64,000 nt of DNA, taken from the NCBI RefSeq assembly GCF_018403185.1, contig NZ_BOSE01000002.1, positions 682,001-746,000 on the forward strand, given 5' to 3'. Under the pieces are notes generated by a model. The model was not told the origin of the DNA and did not search any database. It worked only from the letters and a program-made list of their open reading frames with translations. This document shows, piece after piece, positions 18,558 to 27,490 of the stretch (the stretch's first letter is position 1; each line of letters starts with the position of its first letter). Source of the DNA: Paenibacillus montaniterrae. GTDB taxonomy: Bacteria; Bacillota; Bacilli; Paenibacillales; Paenibacillaceae. Both the position numbers and the translations under genes were made by a program.

Positions 18558-18574
18558 ATCCTAATATTGCAACA
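18558..18574 (-). promoter_or_regulatory. Shared 17-bp motif, copy 1 (probable response-regulator site)
   Basis: Reading leftward: TGTTGCAATATTAGGAT. It matches copy 2 at 23961-23977 at 15 of 17 positions, and both are followed within about ten bases by GCAAT. A TATAAT -10 candidate for the permease operon lies downstream near 18530. Its placement upstream of two gene sets that should work together suggests the site of the YesN-type regulator encoded at 20342. Confidence 0.6.
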
Positions 18575-18613
18575 ACGATATTGATATTTTAACTAGATTA
18601 AGGAGGGGTCACT

Positions 18614-20326
18614 CTGTTTGCCCGCTTAAATGTTTTTACGAAAATTACGCTGCTCATATTGCTGCTGCTCTTGCTCGTACTGTCCATCTACACCTATTCC
18701 AACCGGGAAAGCGTGCGTGTTATTGAGCAAGAAATCCAGAACAATACGACGAACCGCTTATCTACTTTTGCCGATTCGGTAGAATCCAATATCTATCAAT
18801 TGTCGCTTTATGGAATGTCGATCGGGCAGGACTCCAGCATTCAAGAGTATCAGCGTCCTGATTACAAGGATGTGCCGTATGAGCTTGTCCGGCTTAACGG
18901 AGCTATTTTGGAAAAAATCAATTTATACAATGCAGCAAGCAAATGGCATTCTACCATTACGTTATATTTTCCTCGTATGAAGCAGGTCATATCGACCGAT
19001 TATTATGCGTCAATTCCGTACAGGGAAGATGAATTTACAGAGCCGTTTGCACAATCATGGACCTATGCCGATGATCAGTTTGTGTGGCATACAACCGATC
19101 CGACTACCGCAATGTCTGATCCAAGCAAGGCGAGACTAATTACGAAAATCAGCTTTCCAACCAATCATCTTGCTGTTCTGCTTAATCAAAACAAACTGAA
19201 CAATAACGGAGATCCTTTTCTATTTCATCCTGAATTGGGTTTAATAAGCAACAGCACGGCAAATGATGCGCTAATGACGATATTGGCGGAGCAATTGCGC
19301 ACGTCGCAGCTGCTTGATAGCGGAGGCTTTCGCACGAAGCTTGACAATACGGAATATTACGTCTCGTATATAAAGTCCAAAAGCCTGGACTGGTATTACG
19401 TGGACTATGTGCCGATGCAGCAAATATTGCGCCCAATAACAAGCAGTAGAAATTTGTTTTACGTGTCTGTCGCGGTTCTCGTCGTCATGAGCACTATCGT
19501 GCTCTTTGCCTTGTACCGCAGCGTCCAAATGCCGCTTCTGCAGCTGGTAAGAGGAACCAATCGCTTGTCTGGCGGCGACTTTTCAGTGCGTCTCGATTAC
19601 TCGGCACGCAATGAATTCAGCCTGTTATTCGCCCGCTTCAACATTATGGCCCAGCGTATTCAGGAGCTGATCGAGAATGTGTACGAGGAGAAGCTGCGTC
19701 GCCGCGAAGCGACTTTAAAGCAGCTGCAATCGCAGATCAATCCTCATTTTCTGTATAATTGTCTGTTCTACATCAAAAATATGGCACGCATGAAAAACGA
19801 GCAGGCTGTCGTGGCAATGGCATTGAATTTGGGGGAGTATTATCGCTATATTACGCGGACAGAAAATGATATGGCGACCATCGGTGAGGAGCTGAAAATG
19901 GTAACAAACTACTTGGAAATCCAATCTCTCAGACTGGAGCGGATGCAATTTACAATCGATGTGCCTCATGCTATATTAAACAAAACTGTGCCGCGGCTAA
20001 CCTTGCAGCCGATAGTTGAAAACGCTATACTTCATGGGCTGGAGCCCAAGGCGGAAAATGGTGAAATAAAAATTTACGGCGATTGCCAAGGCGATCGCTA
20101 TACGATTACGGTTGAAGATAGCGGACTCGGCATGACTGATGAGCAGCTGGAGCTCATGCGTCGCAATCTGCTCAAGCCGCTAGATGAAAACATCGGCTGC
20201 GGAACCTGGAATGTTCATCAGCGCATAACCTATTTGTTTGGTGAACCAGCCGGGCTAACCTACAGCCACTCCTCGCTGGGCGGTGTTAGAGTCGATATTA
20301 CGTGGCAAGACAAAGCAAACGAATAG
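18614..20326 (+). CDS. Sensor histidine kinase, YesM type
   Basis: About 570 residues. N-terminal membrane helix (ITLLILLLLLLVLSIYTYS), an extracytoplasmic sensor of about 240 residues, a second helix (LFYVSVAVLVVMSTIVLFALY), a HAMP-like linker, then the His_kinase domain with QINPHFLYNCLFYIKNMAR (phospho-accepting His) and an HATPase domain (LQPIVENAILHGLEP, DSGLGMT). There is no ATG, GTG or TTG between the in-frame stop at 18599 and the TTG at 18659 inside the first helix. A CTG at 18614, five bases after AGGAGGGG, gives the expected N-terminus, so an unusual CTG start is likely. It is paired with the response regulator 15 bases downstream. Confidence 0.88.
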   Translation: MFARLNVFTKITLLILLLLLLVLSIYTYSNRESVRVIEQEIQNNTTNRLSTFADSVESNIYQLSLYGMSIGQDSSIQEYQRPDYKDVPYELVRLNGAILEKINLYNAASKWHSTITLYFPRMKQVISTDYYASIPYREDEFTEPFAQSWTYADDQFVWHTTDPTTAMSDPSKARLITKISFPTNHLAVLLNQNKLNNNGDPFLFHPELGLISNSTANDALMTILAEQLRTSQLLDSGGFRTKLDNTEYYVSYIKSKSLDWYYVDYVPMQQILRPITSSRNLFYVSVAVLVVMSTIVLFALYRSVQMPLLQLVRGTNRLSGGDFSVRLDYSARNEFSLLFARFNIMAQRIQELIENVYEEKLRRREATLKQLQSQINPHFLYNCLFYIKNMARMKNEQAVVAMALNLGEYYRYITRTENDMATIGEELKMVTNYLEIQSLRLERMQFTIDVPHAILNKTVPRLTLQPIVENAILHGLEPKAENGEIKIYGDCQGDRYTITVEDSGLGMTDEQLELMRRNLLKPLDENIGCGTWNVHQRITYLFGEPAGLTYSHSSLGGVRVDITWQDKANE

Positions 20327-20341
20327 AGAAGGTGTTCATAA

Positions 20342-21982
20342 ATGCTGCAGCTTTTACTAGTTGATGATGAGCGCTCCGTTGTGGAAACGCTGGCTGAAAC
20401 GATTCCTTGGGAGGAATGTGGAATCGGTACAGTTCATGAGGCGCTATCTGGAGCAACGGCGCTGGAAATGATGGAGAATCATGCGATCGACATCGTCATT
20501 ACAGACATCCGCATGCCGGGCATGTCCGGCATCGAGCTCATTACGGCGATTCATGACAGATGGCCTCATGTTCATTCGATTCTATTATCGGGCTATGCCG
20601 AATTTGAATATGCCAAGCAAGCGATCGTAAATCAAAGCTTCGATTACTTGCTGAAGCCTGTTAGCGATGAGGATCTGATTGATTCGGTCAAGCGACTCGT
20701 TCAGCGCATTCAGGAAAAATGGGAGGAAGCAGCGTCCTATCAAAAAGCGCTGTACACCTTTCAAGAGAATCTCCCGTTGCTGCGCTCCACGCTGCTGAAT
20801 GAGCTGCTTACGGGCAAAAGCTTTACAGCAGTAGCACTTGCGGACAAGCTAAAGCTGCTGGAGCTGCCCTATACAGAGGGCGAGCAGCTTGGCATGCTCG
20901 TTATTCGAATGGAAGAGCATTTGTCCGATATGGCAGGGCAGGATCTTGCCTTGATCGAGTATGCGATCTGCAATATTGTAAGCGAAGTAATGCAAACTGA
21001 CTTTCATATTTGGCATACGCGCGATGCCCATGATTACATCGTGATTCTCGCTAGTGTGCGCCAGGACAGCAAGCTGTTCCCGGGCAAGCTCGACCATGCC
21101 AAGGCGTTGCTGGAGCAGTATGCGGCACAAATTCAAACCAATGTGCAGCTTTATTTGAAGGGTGCAATTTCGGTTTTAGTCGGCAGCTGGGGGCAGTTCC
21201 CGCATCAGATTCGAGCAAGCTATGAGCATGCGGTGATGTCGATGCGCAAGCGAATGGGCCAAGGAAAGGGCTTGTTTGTTACTGCTTCGGATGAGCCCGC
21301 CTGCGAGCCTGTACATAGCATTCGCTCGTTGTATGAACCGCCGACGCTCATTAGTTTGCTGGAGGCCGGACGCTTTGACGATGTGGAGAAAAAGCTTGCT
21401 CACATATTCGAGGAGCTGCTGCGCTCGAGTGAAAACTATGATATAGCCGAGCATATGATTGAGGTTTATCATGTTCTTGCCGGAGCCTTTTCGTATATTA
21501 TTCATAAAAACGGCAAGCAGCTCTCATCGATACTGCCGAGCGAATCCTATCGCTATTTTCAGGCTCCCAGCTATACGACGGCACAGCAACTGCTGGACTG
21601 GTCGATTCGCACGCTGCAATATATTCGGGAGGATTCAGAGCAGGAGCTTAAGGACAATCACAGCACGATTGTGCGCAGCGTCAAAAGCTTTGTTGATCGC
21701 CATCTGGCAGAGGACGTATCGCTGCCCGCGATTGCCGAGCATGTGCATTTGCACCCTGTATATTTGTCCAAGGTGTACAAGGCTGAAACAGGAGAAGCGC
21801 TCACAGCGTATGTGTATCGGCTAAGAATGGAAAAAGCAGCGTTCTATTTGCGGACGACGACAGCAAAGGTATTTGAAGTGGCGGAGCTTGTCGGCTACAA
21901 CAATACGGCCTACTTTATTCGGGTGTTCAAGAAGTTTTATGATGTGACTCCCCAGGAATATAGAGATAGCTTGCCTTCCTGA
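20342..21982 (+). CDS. Response regulator, YesN type with AraC DNA-binding domain
   Basis: 546 residues. Receiver domain 1-120 (LLVDDERSVVETLAE, phospho-acceptor Asp in DIVITDIRMPGMSG, LLSGYAEFEYAK, conserved Lys in YLLKPV), a long middle region of about 300 residues, and a C-terminal AraC/XylS helix-turn-helix pair (VSLPAIAEHVHLHPVYLSKVYK, then VFEVAELVGYNNTAYFIRVFKKF). It is the cognate partner of the upstream YesM-type kinase. The pair sits between the permease-laminarinase operon and the binding-lipoprotein gene and is expected to activate both in response to an extracellular saccharide. Confidence 0.93.
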   Translation: MLQLLLVDDERSVVETLAETIPWEECGIGTVHEALSGATALEMMENHAIDIVITDIRMPGMSGIELITAIHDRWPHVHSILLSGYAEFEYAKQAIVNQSFDYLLKPVSDEDLIDSVKRLVQRIQEKWEEAASYQKALYTFQENLPLLRSTLLNELLTGKSFTAVALADKLKLLELPYTEGEQLGMLVIRMEEHLSDMAGQDLALIEYAICNIVSEVMQTDFHIWHTRDAHDYIVILASVRQDSKLFPGKLDHAKALLEQYAAQIQTNVQLYLKGAISVLVGSWGQFPHQIRASYEHAVMSMRKRMGQGKGLFVTASDEPACEPVHSIRSLYEPPTLISLLEAGRFDDVEKKLAHIFEELLRSSENYDIAEHMIEVYHVLAGAFSYIIHKNGKQLSSILPSESYRYFQAPSYTTAQQLLDWSIRTLQYIREDSEQELKDNHSTIVRSVKSFVDRHLAEDVSLPAIAEHVHLHPVYLSKVYKAETGEALTAYVYRLRMEKAAFYLRTTTAKVFEVAELVGYNNTAYFIRVFKKFYDVTPQEYRDSLPS

Positions 21983-22045
21983 GAGTTAGTTCAAAACGCC
22001 GAACTTTAATTACGCTGTTACGCGCTCGCTGGCAATGCCAAATAA

Positions 22046-22100
22046 GCATCCTGCGCACTTGATTTTGGGGCTGAGCCCTTGACCAAGTGTGGCAGGATGC
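22046..22100. terminator. Terminator between response regulator and convergent lipoprotein gene
   Basis: GCATCCTGCGCACTTG (22046-22061) pairs with CAAGTGTGGCAGGATGC (22084-22100); the loop contains a second small GGGCT/AGCCC stem. A T-rich TTTGTTGTTGT follows on the plus strand. Confidence 0.8.
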
Positions 22101-22163
22101 TTTGTTGTTGTGCTATCGCGAAATATTAGCGAATTAGCAAATTAGCGATGACTTGCATGATGT

Positions 22164-23897
22164 TTATTGCCCACCGCTAACCGATTGGTACCATTCGTTT
22201 ACTTCCTTCGTAATCTGATCGCCGCCTGACGATTTCCATTTTTCCACGAATGTGTCAAAGGAATCAAGCGGTGCTTTGCCGTAAATAATTTGTGAGAACG
22301 TATCCTTCTCCATTTTGCCTAAAATGTCATTGTTCATCTGCATCGTTGCTGTTGGCGCGCCTGTGAACATTTGCTGGTATACGCTGTCCTTTTGTGCCAT
22401 AACGATTTCTGCTGCTTCAAGCATCGATTGCGGCACGCTCGACTTCAGCTTCTTCTCAAATGGCGTTGTTGCTTCTTCGCCGCTAGCAAGCTTAGCCAAT
22501 GTAGACATATTCAAGCTCGGAATACGTGCGCCGTCAAATGTAATTGTATATTTCTCTGGTGCAAAGCCGCCAGTATGGGCCGCATCAGTAGTCGGCTGAC
22601 CGTCAACCATTACCCAGTCATAGCCTTCTGCCAAGCCAAATTCGAACTCGCTTCCCGCTTCCGGATTGGCAAAATGGTCAAACAGGTAGTTTTGGTATTT
22701 GAAAAATGCTTCCGGGTTCTTCATATCCTTGTTAATCAAAACAACTCCGTTGGAATTCGCTGTCCCATGTCTGCCTACTTTGCCGTCAGGGCCAGCAGGA
22801 ATTGGATAAGCTTTATACTGCGCATCAGCATTGTTCTTTTTCACATCCTCCAGCGGCCATGATGGCATCCAGTGCGGGCCAACTACGATCCCTGCCTTGC
22901 CTGCCGTAAATTCTTCTGCTGCCTTAGTCTCGTCGTACAAGCCAGCTTCTTCGGAGAGATAGCCTTTGCTCATCCAGCTTTGCAGCTTTGCAAGAGCCTG
23001 CTTGGAGCCTTCTGATACTGAACCGTATTCAAGCGTGCCGTCCTCCGTCAAATTCCATTGGTTCGGCATCGTGCCGAAAGCGCCGAATACCCAGCCTGCA
23101 TCGGACATCCAGGTGTTGATCCAGTTTTTAAAGCCAATTGACAGGCCGTACGTATCCTTCTTGCCATTACCGTCCGGATCCTGATTCGTGAACGCTTCCA
23201 TAATTTCCTCAAGCTCATCCAACGTTTCTGGCGCATCGAAGCCAAACTTCTGCATCCAATCCTCGCGAATCCACATGACAGGATCACCATTGTATGCATA
23301 ATCAAGAATCGGAATGCCAATTCGTTTGCCGTCCTCCATATATGGATACCAAACAGATGGGTCCTCATTCATCGCTGCTTTCCAAACATCGCTCGCATAT
23401 TTATCGAACAACTCGCCAGCGTCAAGAAATTTCCCTGATTCAATCAATTCGCGCACAATATTAAAATCGCCGCGGTATGAAATAATGTCAGGCATTTCAG
23501 AGTTTGAAGCCAATGACAAGCGCAGCTTGGTTTCAAACGCATTGTTGGTGGAAGGCGACACCCACTGGTTTTTCAGCTCAATGCCCAGCTTTTCCTTGGC
23601 CCAAGCTGCATGAACGTTATTGTCCTGATCCTCGCCCGACTTGAACTTAACATCCGGTCCCCACGGGCGCAAATAAGTAATTGTAACTGGAGGATCATAT
23701 TTCCCATCCTGCAATACTGCTTCCGCACCATTATTCGCCGCATTGCTTGCATTTTCGGTATTGCTTGAGTTGCTTGGCTTGTTGCCATTATTGCTGGAAT
23801 TGTTGCCGCCACATCCACTTAAAATTGTAGACAATGTTAGTACCCCTGCCAGCAAAAGACTGCTCATTATTCTTTTCTTGCTTCTGTTCAACTTCAT
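22164..23897 (-). CDS. Oligosaccharide-binding lipoprotein, LipO type
   Basis: 577 residues, the large binding-protein class that accompanies LplB/LplC permeases. The signal ends STILSGCGGNN, giving a lipid-anchored Cys, followed by an asparagine/serine linker. Family features include ITYLRPWGPD, NAFETKLRLSLASNSEMPDI and the FWEDPWMQKFGFDAPETLDEL-like hinge region (here REDWMQKFGFDAPETL). It is monocistronic, convergent with the response regulator, and has its own copy of the 17-bp shared motif upstream. It most likely supplies the permeases encoded at 16616-18465. Confidence 0.92.
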   Translation of the reverse strand: MKLNRSKKRIMSSLLLAGVLTLSTILSGCGGNNSSNNGNKPSNSSNTENASNAANNGAEAVLQDGKYDPPVTITYLRPWGPDVKFKSGEDQDNNVHAAWAKEKLGIELKNQWVSPSTNNAFETKLRLSLASNSEMPDIISYRGDFNIVRELIESGKFLDAGELFDKYASDVWKAAMNEDPSVWYPYMEDGKRIGIPILDYAYNGDPVMWIREDWMQKFGFDAPETLDELEEIMEAFTNQDPDGNGKKDTYGLSIGFKNWINTWMSDAGWVFGAFGTMPNQWNLTEDGTLEYGSVSEGSKQALAKLQSWMSKGYLSEEAGLYDETKAAEEFTAGKAGIVVGPHWMPSWPLEDVKKNNADAQYKAYPIPAGPDGKVGRHGTANSNGVVLINKDMKNPEAFFKYQNYLFDHFANPEAGSEFEFGLAEGYDWVMVDGQPTTDAAHTGGFAPEKYTITFDGARIPSLNMSTLAKLASGEEATTPFEKKLKSSVPQSMLEAAEIVMAQKDSVYQQMFTGAPTATMQMNNDILGKMEKDTFSQIIYGKAPLDSFDTFVEKWKSSGGDQITKEVNEWYQSVSGGQ

Positions 23898-23960
23898 TTC
23901 CCCCTGTCCATATAATGTGGTTTACAGAAACAATAATAATGATGATTACTATTGCTGCCC

Positions 23961-23977
23961 ATACTAACATTGCAACA
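23961..23977 (-). promoter_or_regulatory. Shared 17-bp motif, copy 2
   Basis: Leftward reading TGTTGCAATGTTAGTAT, 64-80 bases upstream of the binding-lipoprotein ATG. It matches copy 1 at 18558-18574 except at two positions and is likewise followed by GCAAT. Confidence 0.6.
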
Positions 23978-24040
23978 TTTATTGCACTAATTTAGGATGT
24001 TAAAAATTGAATATAATTGTTGAAATATTACTGCTTTCGA

Positions 24041-24754
24041 TTAATTGCTCGTATATTTCACCCAATCATATTCAGCATACAAAGGATTAGCTCCATTATA
24101 CGAGCCTAGCCAGCTGTCAACGCCAGTACCATTCCAAATATTCATCATAATTTTTCCTGGCGTACTTGGAATATTGGTCGTTGCGGTATGCTTCAGCACT
24201 CCGTCAACATACCACTTAATATAGCCTGGCTGCCAATCAAACGCATAGGTATGGAAGCCAGCCGATGCATCAAAGCCAAGGTCGACGACCTTCTCATGAC
24301 CGCCGACTCCATTGGTGAAGTAATTGAACTGCACCTTGGTCGTGTCCTTGCCTAGAAATTCAATGTCGATTTCATCCCACTGCGTGCCATATGCAGGACC
24401 GGTATACGTAAAGAAGGATGATACAATTCCTACGTTTTTGGCAGGCTTCATGCTAACCTCATACAAGCCGTAGCCGTAGGTGTACTTGGATTGATATTCC
24501 CCGCAATCAAAAACATTGTAGGCCGAGCTTGTCAGTCCAAGCCTAAGCTTGCCGTCATTAGTAAAGCTGACATTGTTGCTGCGCCAGGTGCAATTAAACA
24601 TCCCGCCATTGGAATAGCCGTTCGATTTGTTCCATGTCTCAGGATTGAAATAGGTTAGTGGCTCCCAGAAAACAAAACTAGCAAATACAGATCCAGCCAA
24701 AACCATAGAAATGAGACCTGTTGCAACTAATGAAATCCAAGACTTCTTCTTCAT
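24041..24754 (-). CDS. bglS: Lichenase (endo-beta-1,3-1,4-glucanase), GH16
   Basis: 237 residues from the ATG at 24754, 7 bases after AGGAGG, the same length as the Paenibacillus macerans enzyme, which it resembles almost throughout. A signal peptide of about 25 residues precedes [15 protein letters not shown]. The catalytic motif is DEIDIEFLG (nucleophile Glu128, acid/base Glu132), and Cys55 and Cys84 are placed for the usual disulfide. The secreted enzyme cuts beta-1,4 bonds next to beta-1,3 bonds in lichenan and cereal beta-glucan. It stands alone between the binding-lipoprotein gene and the GH127 operon, with a cre-like site upstream. Confidence 0.96.
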   Translation of the reverse strand: MKKKSWISLVATGLISMVLAGSVFASFVFWEPLTYFNPETWNKSNGYSNGGMFNCTWRSNNVSFTNDGKLRLGLTSSAYNVFDCGEYQSKYTYGYGLYEVSMKPAKNVGIVSSFFTYTGPAYGTQWDEIDIEFLGKDTTKVQFNYFTNGVGGHEKVVDLGFDASAGFHTYAFDWQPGYIKWYVDGVLKHTATTNIPSTPGKIMMNIWNGTGVDSWLGSYNGANPLYAEYDWVKYTSN

Positions 24755-24822
24755 TCCGACACCTCCTAAATAATTGACCAGCACGAAAGACGTATACAAT
24801 AGCGTAGATGTCTGCATCATTT

Positions 24823-24836
24823 GTAAAGCGCTTTCA
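24823..24836 (-). promoter_or_regulatory. cre-like site upstream of lichenase
   Basis: Leftward reading TGAAAGCGCTTTAC agrees with the cre consensus TGNAANCGNWNNCW except at the last two positions and has the palindromic core AAAGCGCTTT. It lies 70-82 bases before the lichenase ATG, a place where CcpA would repress the gene in glucose. Confidence 0.6.
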
Positions 24837-24968
24837 TAATTGGCGTCTTTATTGTATATCGTAGCCATGCCGCTACTCTATAACAACATCTTAAGTTTGG
24901 TGTTAAATTTCCAACTTTAAAGCTGAAGACATGCTGCTGAAAATGGTTCGTGCTGTTCCGAGAATGTA

Positions 24969-26723
24969 CTAACGTCCAGCAAGCTCCAAGTATACAGAAT
25001 ACTGTTCCTGCTCGATTCGAAAAAGCGGTTTAAATGCCGCTTTATGTCCAAGGTCGTCTGTTAATACAAATTCCAGCTGATTCTTTTCACATTTTACGAA
25101 TCTACTCAACAAATTTTCTTTTGATATGCCGACAAATTTTTGTTCATTTCCTAATTGGGCAAGTAATACGTTTCCGTACATTACCGCAACCAAATGCTCA
25201 TTGCCTTGTAATGGAACGAAACGTAATGGTGCTGCAATTTCGATTTGAATGATGTCTTGATCATCGAATACTCGCTCAATGAGAATAAATCCTCCTTCTC
25301 TCTTGTATTCGATGCTTGATGAATTTATTTTTACGTCAGCAATAGTGCCTTCCTTTAGCTTCAAGGTGAACGCTGCAGCATGTTTTGTGCTAATGACAAG
25401 CGTTGATGTAAGACTGTCTGGGAAAGCAGTTTGCTGTGAAATCACTACTTCTTTTTCCTTCCAATATAAAGTAGATGAGATAAAGCAATTCAGTAATAAC
25501 GTGTCTGTTCCTTTAAACCAGATGTTCTTTTGCAATTCACTCATTGCCTCGATTCCGGATGCTGTGCAGCACCAGAAGGTATCGTAAGGTTCACTGAATG
25601 TTTTGCAAGCTCCGCTGCCCATAGGCTGATGATATTGAGAAAGACCTGTTTCACTGCTTGTGCTGTTAAGGATGGCGTTGTATTTCAGCGATTCAATATG
25701 ATCCAAGTAGTTCACCTCCTGAGTCCAGTAAAACAATCGCTCAACGATTCTCTCCGTGTTATGCGCACAGCAGCTCTCACTTTCACCACCAGTCAAGCTA
25801 TTGTCCAATCTGCCATAAGCTCCCCAGTGCTCTGATTTCTCGGATACTGTCCCTTGTATAGCATGTGTTGCCCTGGAGCTGCTGTTGCCATTGGCAAATG
25901 TTCTTCCAAGCAAGAAATGATAAAAGTTCATCGCTGCAAGCTTATACTTCTCCTCACCTGTAATCTCGTATCGGTGCATTGCACTTATAATCATCGGTAG
26001 ATGGGTATTCGCATGCAGGTTATTAAGAACGTCTTCACCTGACGCAAGTGGAGACATGAAATAATCTCTATCGAACTGATGTGCAAGACGAAGCAGATTC
26101 GCGTCACCAGTTAGGTCATATAAGGTATAGAAGGAATCTCCTATTCCGCCAAATTCATTTGCCGGATTAAGCTTGGTGCATCTGAGTATACCGTCAACTT
26201 GCCAATAGGATAGCTTCTCAAACCTTCGATTAATGTAATGAGCCAAATTAAGTGCCAAGGTCAACGCTTTTGCATTGCCCAAGTAGTGATAACAATCAAT
26301 TAATCCTTGAACAATTTTGTGCAGTGTATAGTATGGCGCCCATACATTGCGGTTTTCCTCCTGCTCCAAAACATCCAAAACGCCTTCTTCAAAGGCGCTA
26401 AGATATCCGTTGGGCTGAGCACAGACATCCAACACATCGACAATTGTATTCGCTTTCAGCTTTAAGTGTGGATCGCCATCAGCGTAAGCAAGCTTCGCGC
26501 AAGCAGAAAGAAAATGCCCGACAAAGTGACCTCTTAAGCCGCAATTTTCCGCCTCCCACCCTCCTAATGGTTTAGCCTGAGAAGGTAAGCCTGCATTTAG
26601 CTTAAATGTATGCAGCAGCCTATCCAGCTCGAAATTGGCTATATACTGTTTTACGAGTTGACGGCGAACAGCTGCATCGTTATCCATTAAAGTAACCTCA
26701 TCCAAAAGACATGAACGAATCAT
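24969..26723 (-). CDS. GH127 family glycoside hydrolase (beta-L-arabinofuranosidase-like)
   Basis: 584 residues from the ATG at 26723, preceded by GGGAGG at 8 bases; an in-frame GTG at 26750 overlaps that ribosome site. The alpha/alpha-barrel region includes GWEAENCGLRGHFVGHFLSA and VWAPYYTLHKIVQGLIDCY. The zinc/thiolate active-site pattern of GH127 is present: a Glu-Cys cluster ESESCC at about 314-319 and the pair in FWCCTASGIE at about 385-386. The family removes beta-linked L-arabinofuranose using a cysteine nucleophile. No signal peptide, so it acts inside on imported oligosaccharides. It is the last gene of the operon after the two-component system. Confidence 0.85.
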   Translation of the reverse strand: MIRSCLLDEVTLMDNDAAVRRQLVKQYIANFELDRLLHTFKLNAGLPSQAKPLGGWEAENCGLRGHFVGHFLSACAKLAYADGDPHLKLKANTIVDVLDVCAQPNGYLSAFEEGVLDVLEQEENRNVWAPYYTLHKIVQGLIDCYHYLGNAKALTLALNLAHYINRRFEKLSYWQVDGILRCTKLNPANEFGGIGDSFYTLYDLTGDANLLRLAHQFDRDYFMSPLASGEDVLNNLHANTHLPMIISAMHRYEITGEEKYKLAAMNFYHFLLGRTFANGNSSSRATHAIQGTVSEKSEHWGAYGRLDNSLTGGESESCCAHNTERIVERLFYWTQEVNYLDHIESLKYNAILNSTSSETGLSQYHQPMGSGACKTFSEPYDTFWCCTASGIEAMSELQKNIWFKGTDTLLLNCFISSTLYWKEKEVVISQQTAFPDSLTSTLVISTKHAAAFTLKLKEGTIADVKINSSSIEYKREGGFILIERVFDDQDIIQIEIAAPLRFVPLQGNEHLVAVMYGNVLLAQLGNEQKFVGISKENLLSRFVKCEKNQLEFVLTDDLGHKAAFKPLFRIEQEQYSVYLELAGR

Positions 26724-26762
26724 TTCCCATTCCTCCCTTATTGATTGCACATACCGCTTGTT

Positions 26763-27488
26763 TCAGCAGTCTGCTTCGCCACTTGCGCTTTTGCGATATT
26801 CACCTGGAGTCGTGCCCGTATATCGCTTGAACACCTTCGCAAAATAATGCTTGTTGTCATAACCAACCATTTCTCCAATTGAGCTGACTGAGAGATCGCG
26901 CTCAGAGACAAGTAATTTTTTGGCTTCATCAATTCGAATTCCATTCAAATAGTTTACAAAGGTCTGGCCTGTTTCTTTCTTAAACAAGCTGGAAATGTAA
27001 TTAGGATGTAGATTCATGATCTGGGAGATATGATCAAGTGAAAGATCTTTCCGAAAATGAACCTGCATATAGGCCAATATTCTGCTGGCATGACGAGTGT
27101 AGTCTGTATCACTTGCAGGGGGGAGTTCTTTGTTAATACGTTCAAGTAATATTGCAATTTCCTCTTGATCGATTGGCTTCAGAATATAGTCGATGACACC
27201 AACGCGCAATGCTGTTCGAACGTACTCAAATTCATCATAACCAGTCAATATGATAAAACGACTGCACAGCTCTTGTTCTCTCGCTTCTTCAATCATCTCA
27301 AAACCATTTTTCTCAGGCATATTTACGTCAGTTATCGTAATATCAGGCATATAATTTTTCATAACCTCAAGTCCCTCTAATGCATTGAGCGCTTCCCGAA
27401 TCTCAGTTCCTCCAGGAGCAACTTTTCTGATGACTTTGATCAAACCTTGCAATATCAATGGTTCATCGTCTACAATTAGCAATCTCAT
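26763..27488 (-). CDS. Response regulator, YesN type (compact)
   Basis: 241 residues from the ATG at 27488 after AAGGAGGGAG. Receiver domain (MRLLIVDDEPLILQGL, phospho-acceptor in DITITDVNMPEKNG, ILTGYDEFEYVR, conserved Lys in YILKPI) joined by a short linker directly to an AraC helix-turn-helix pair (LSLDHISQIMNLHPNYISSLFK; VSSIGEMVGYDNKHYFAKVFKRY). It lacks the long middle region of the regulator at 20342. Its gene starts immediately after the kinase stop, and the GH127 gene follows. Confidence 0.93.
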   Translation of the reverse strand: MRLLIVDDEPLILQGLIKVIRKVAPGGTEIREALNALEGLEVMKNYMPDITITDVNMPEKNGFEMIEEAREQELCSRFIILTGYDEFEYVRTALRVGVIDYILKPIDQEEIAILLERINKELPPASDTDYTRHASRILAYMQVHFRKDLSLDHISQIMNLHPNYISSLFKKETGQTFVNYLNGIRIDEAKKLLVSERDLSVSSIGEMVGYDNKHYFAKVFKRYTGTTPGEYRKSASGEADC

Positions 27489-27490
27489 TG

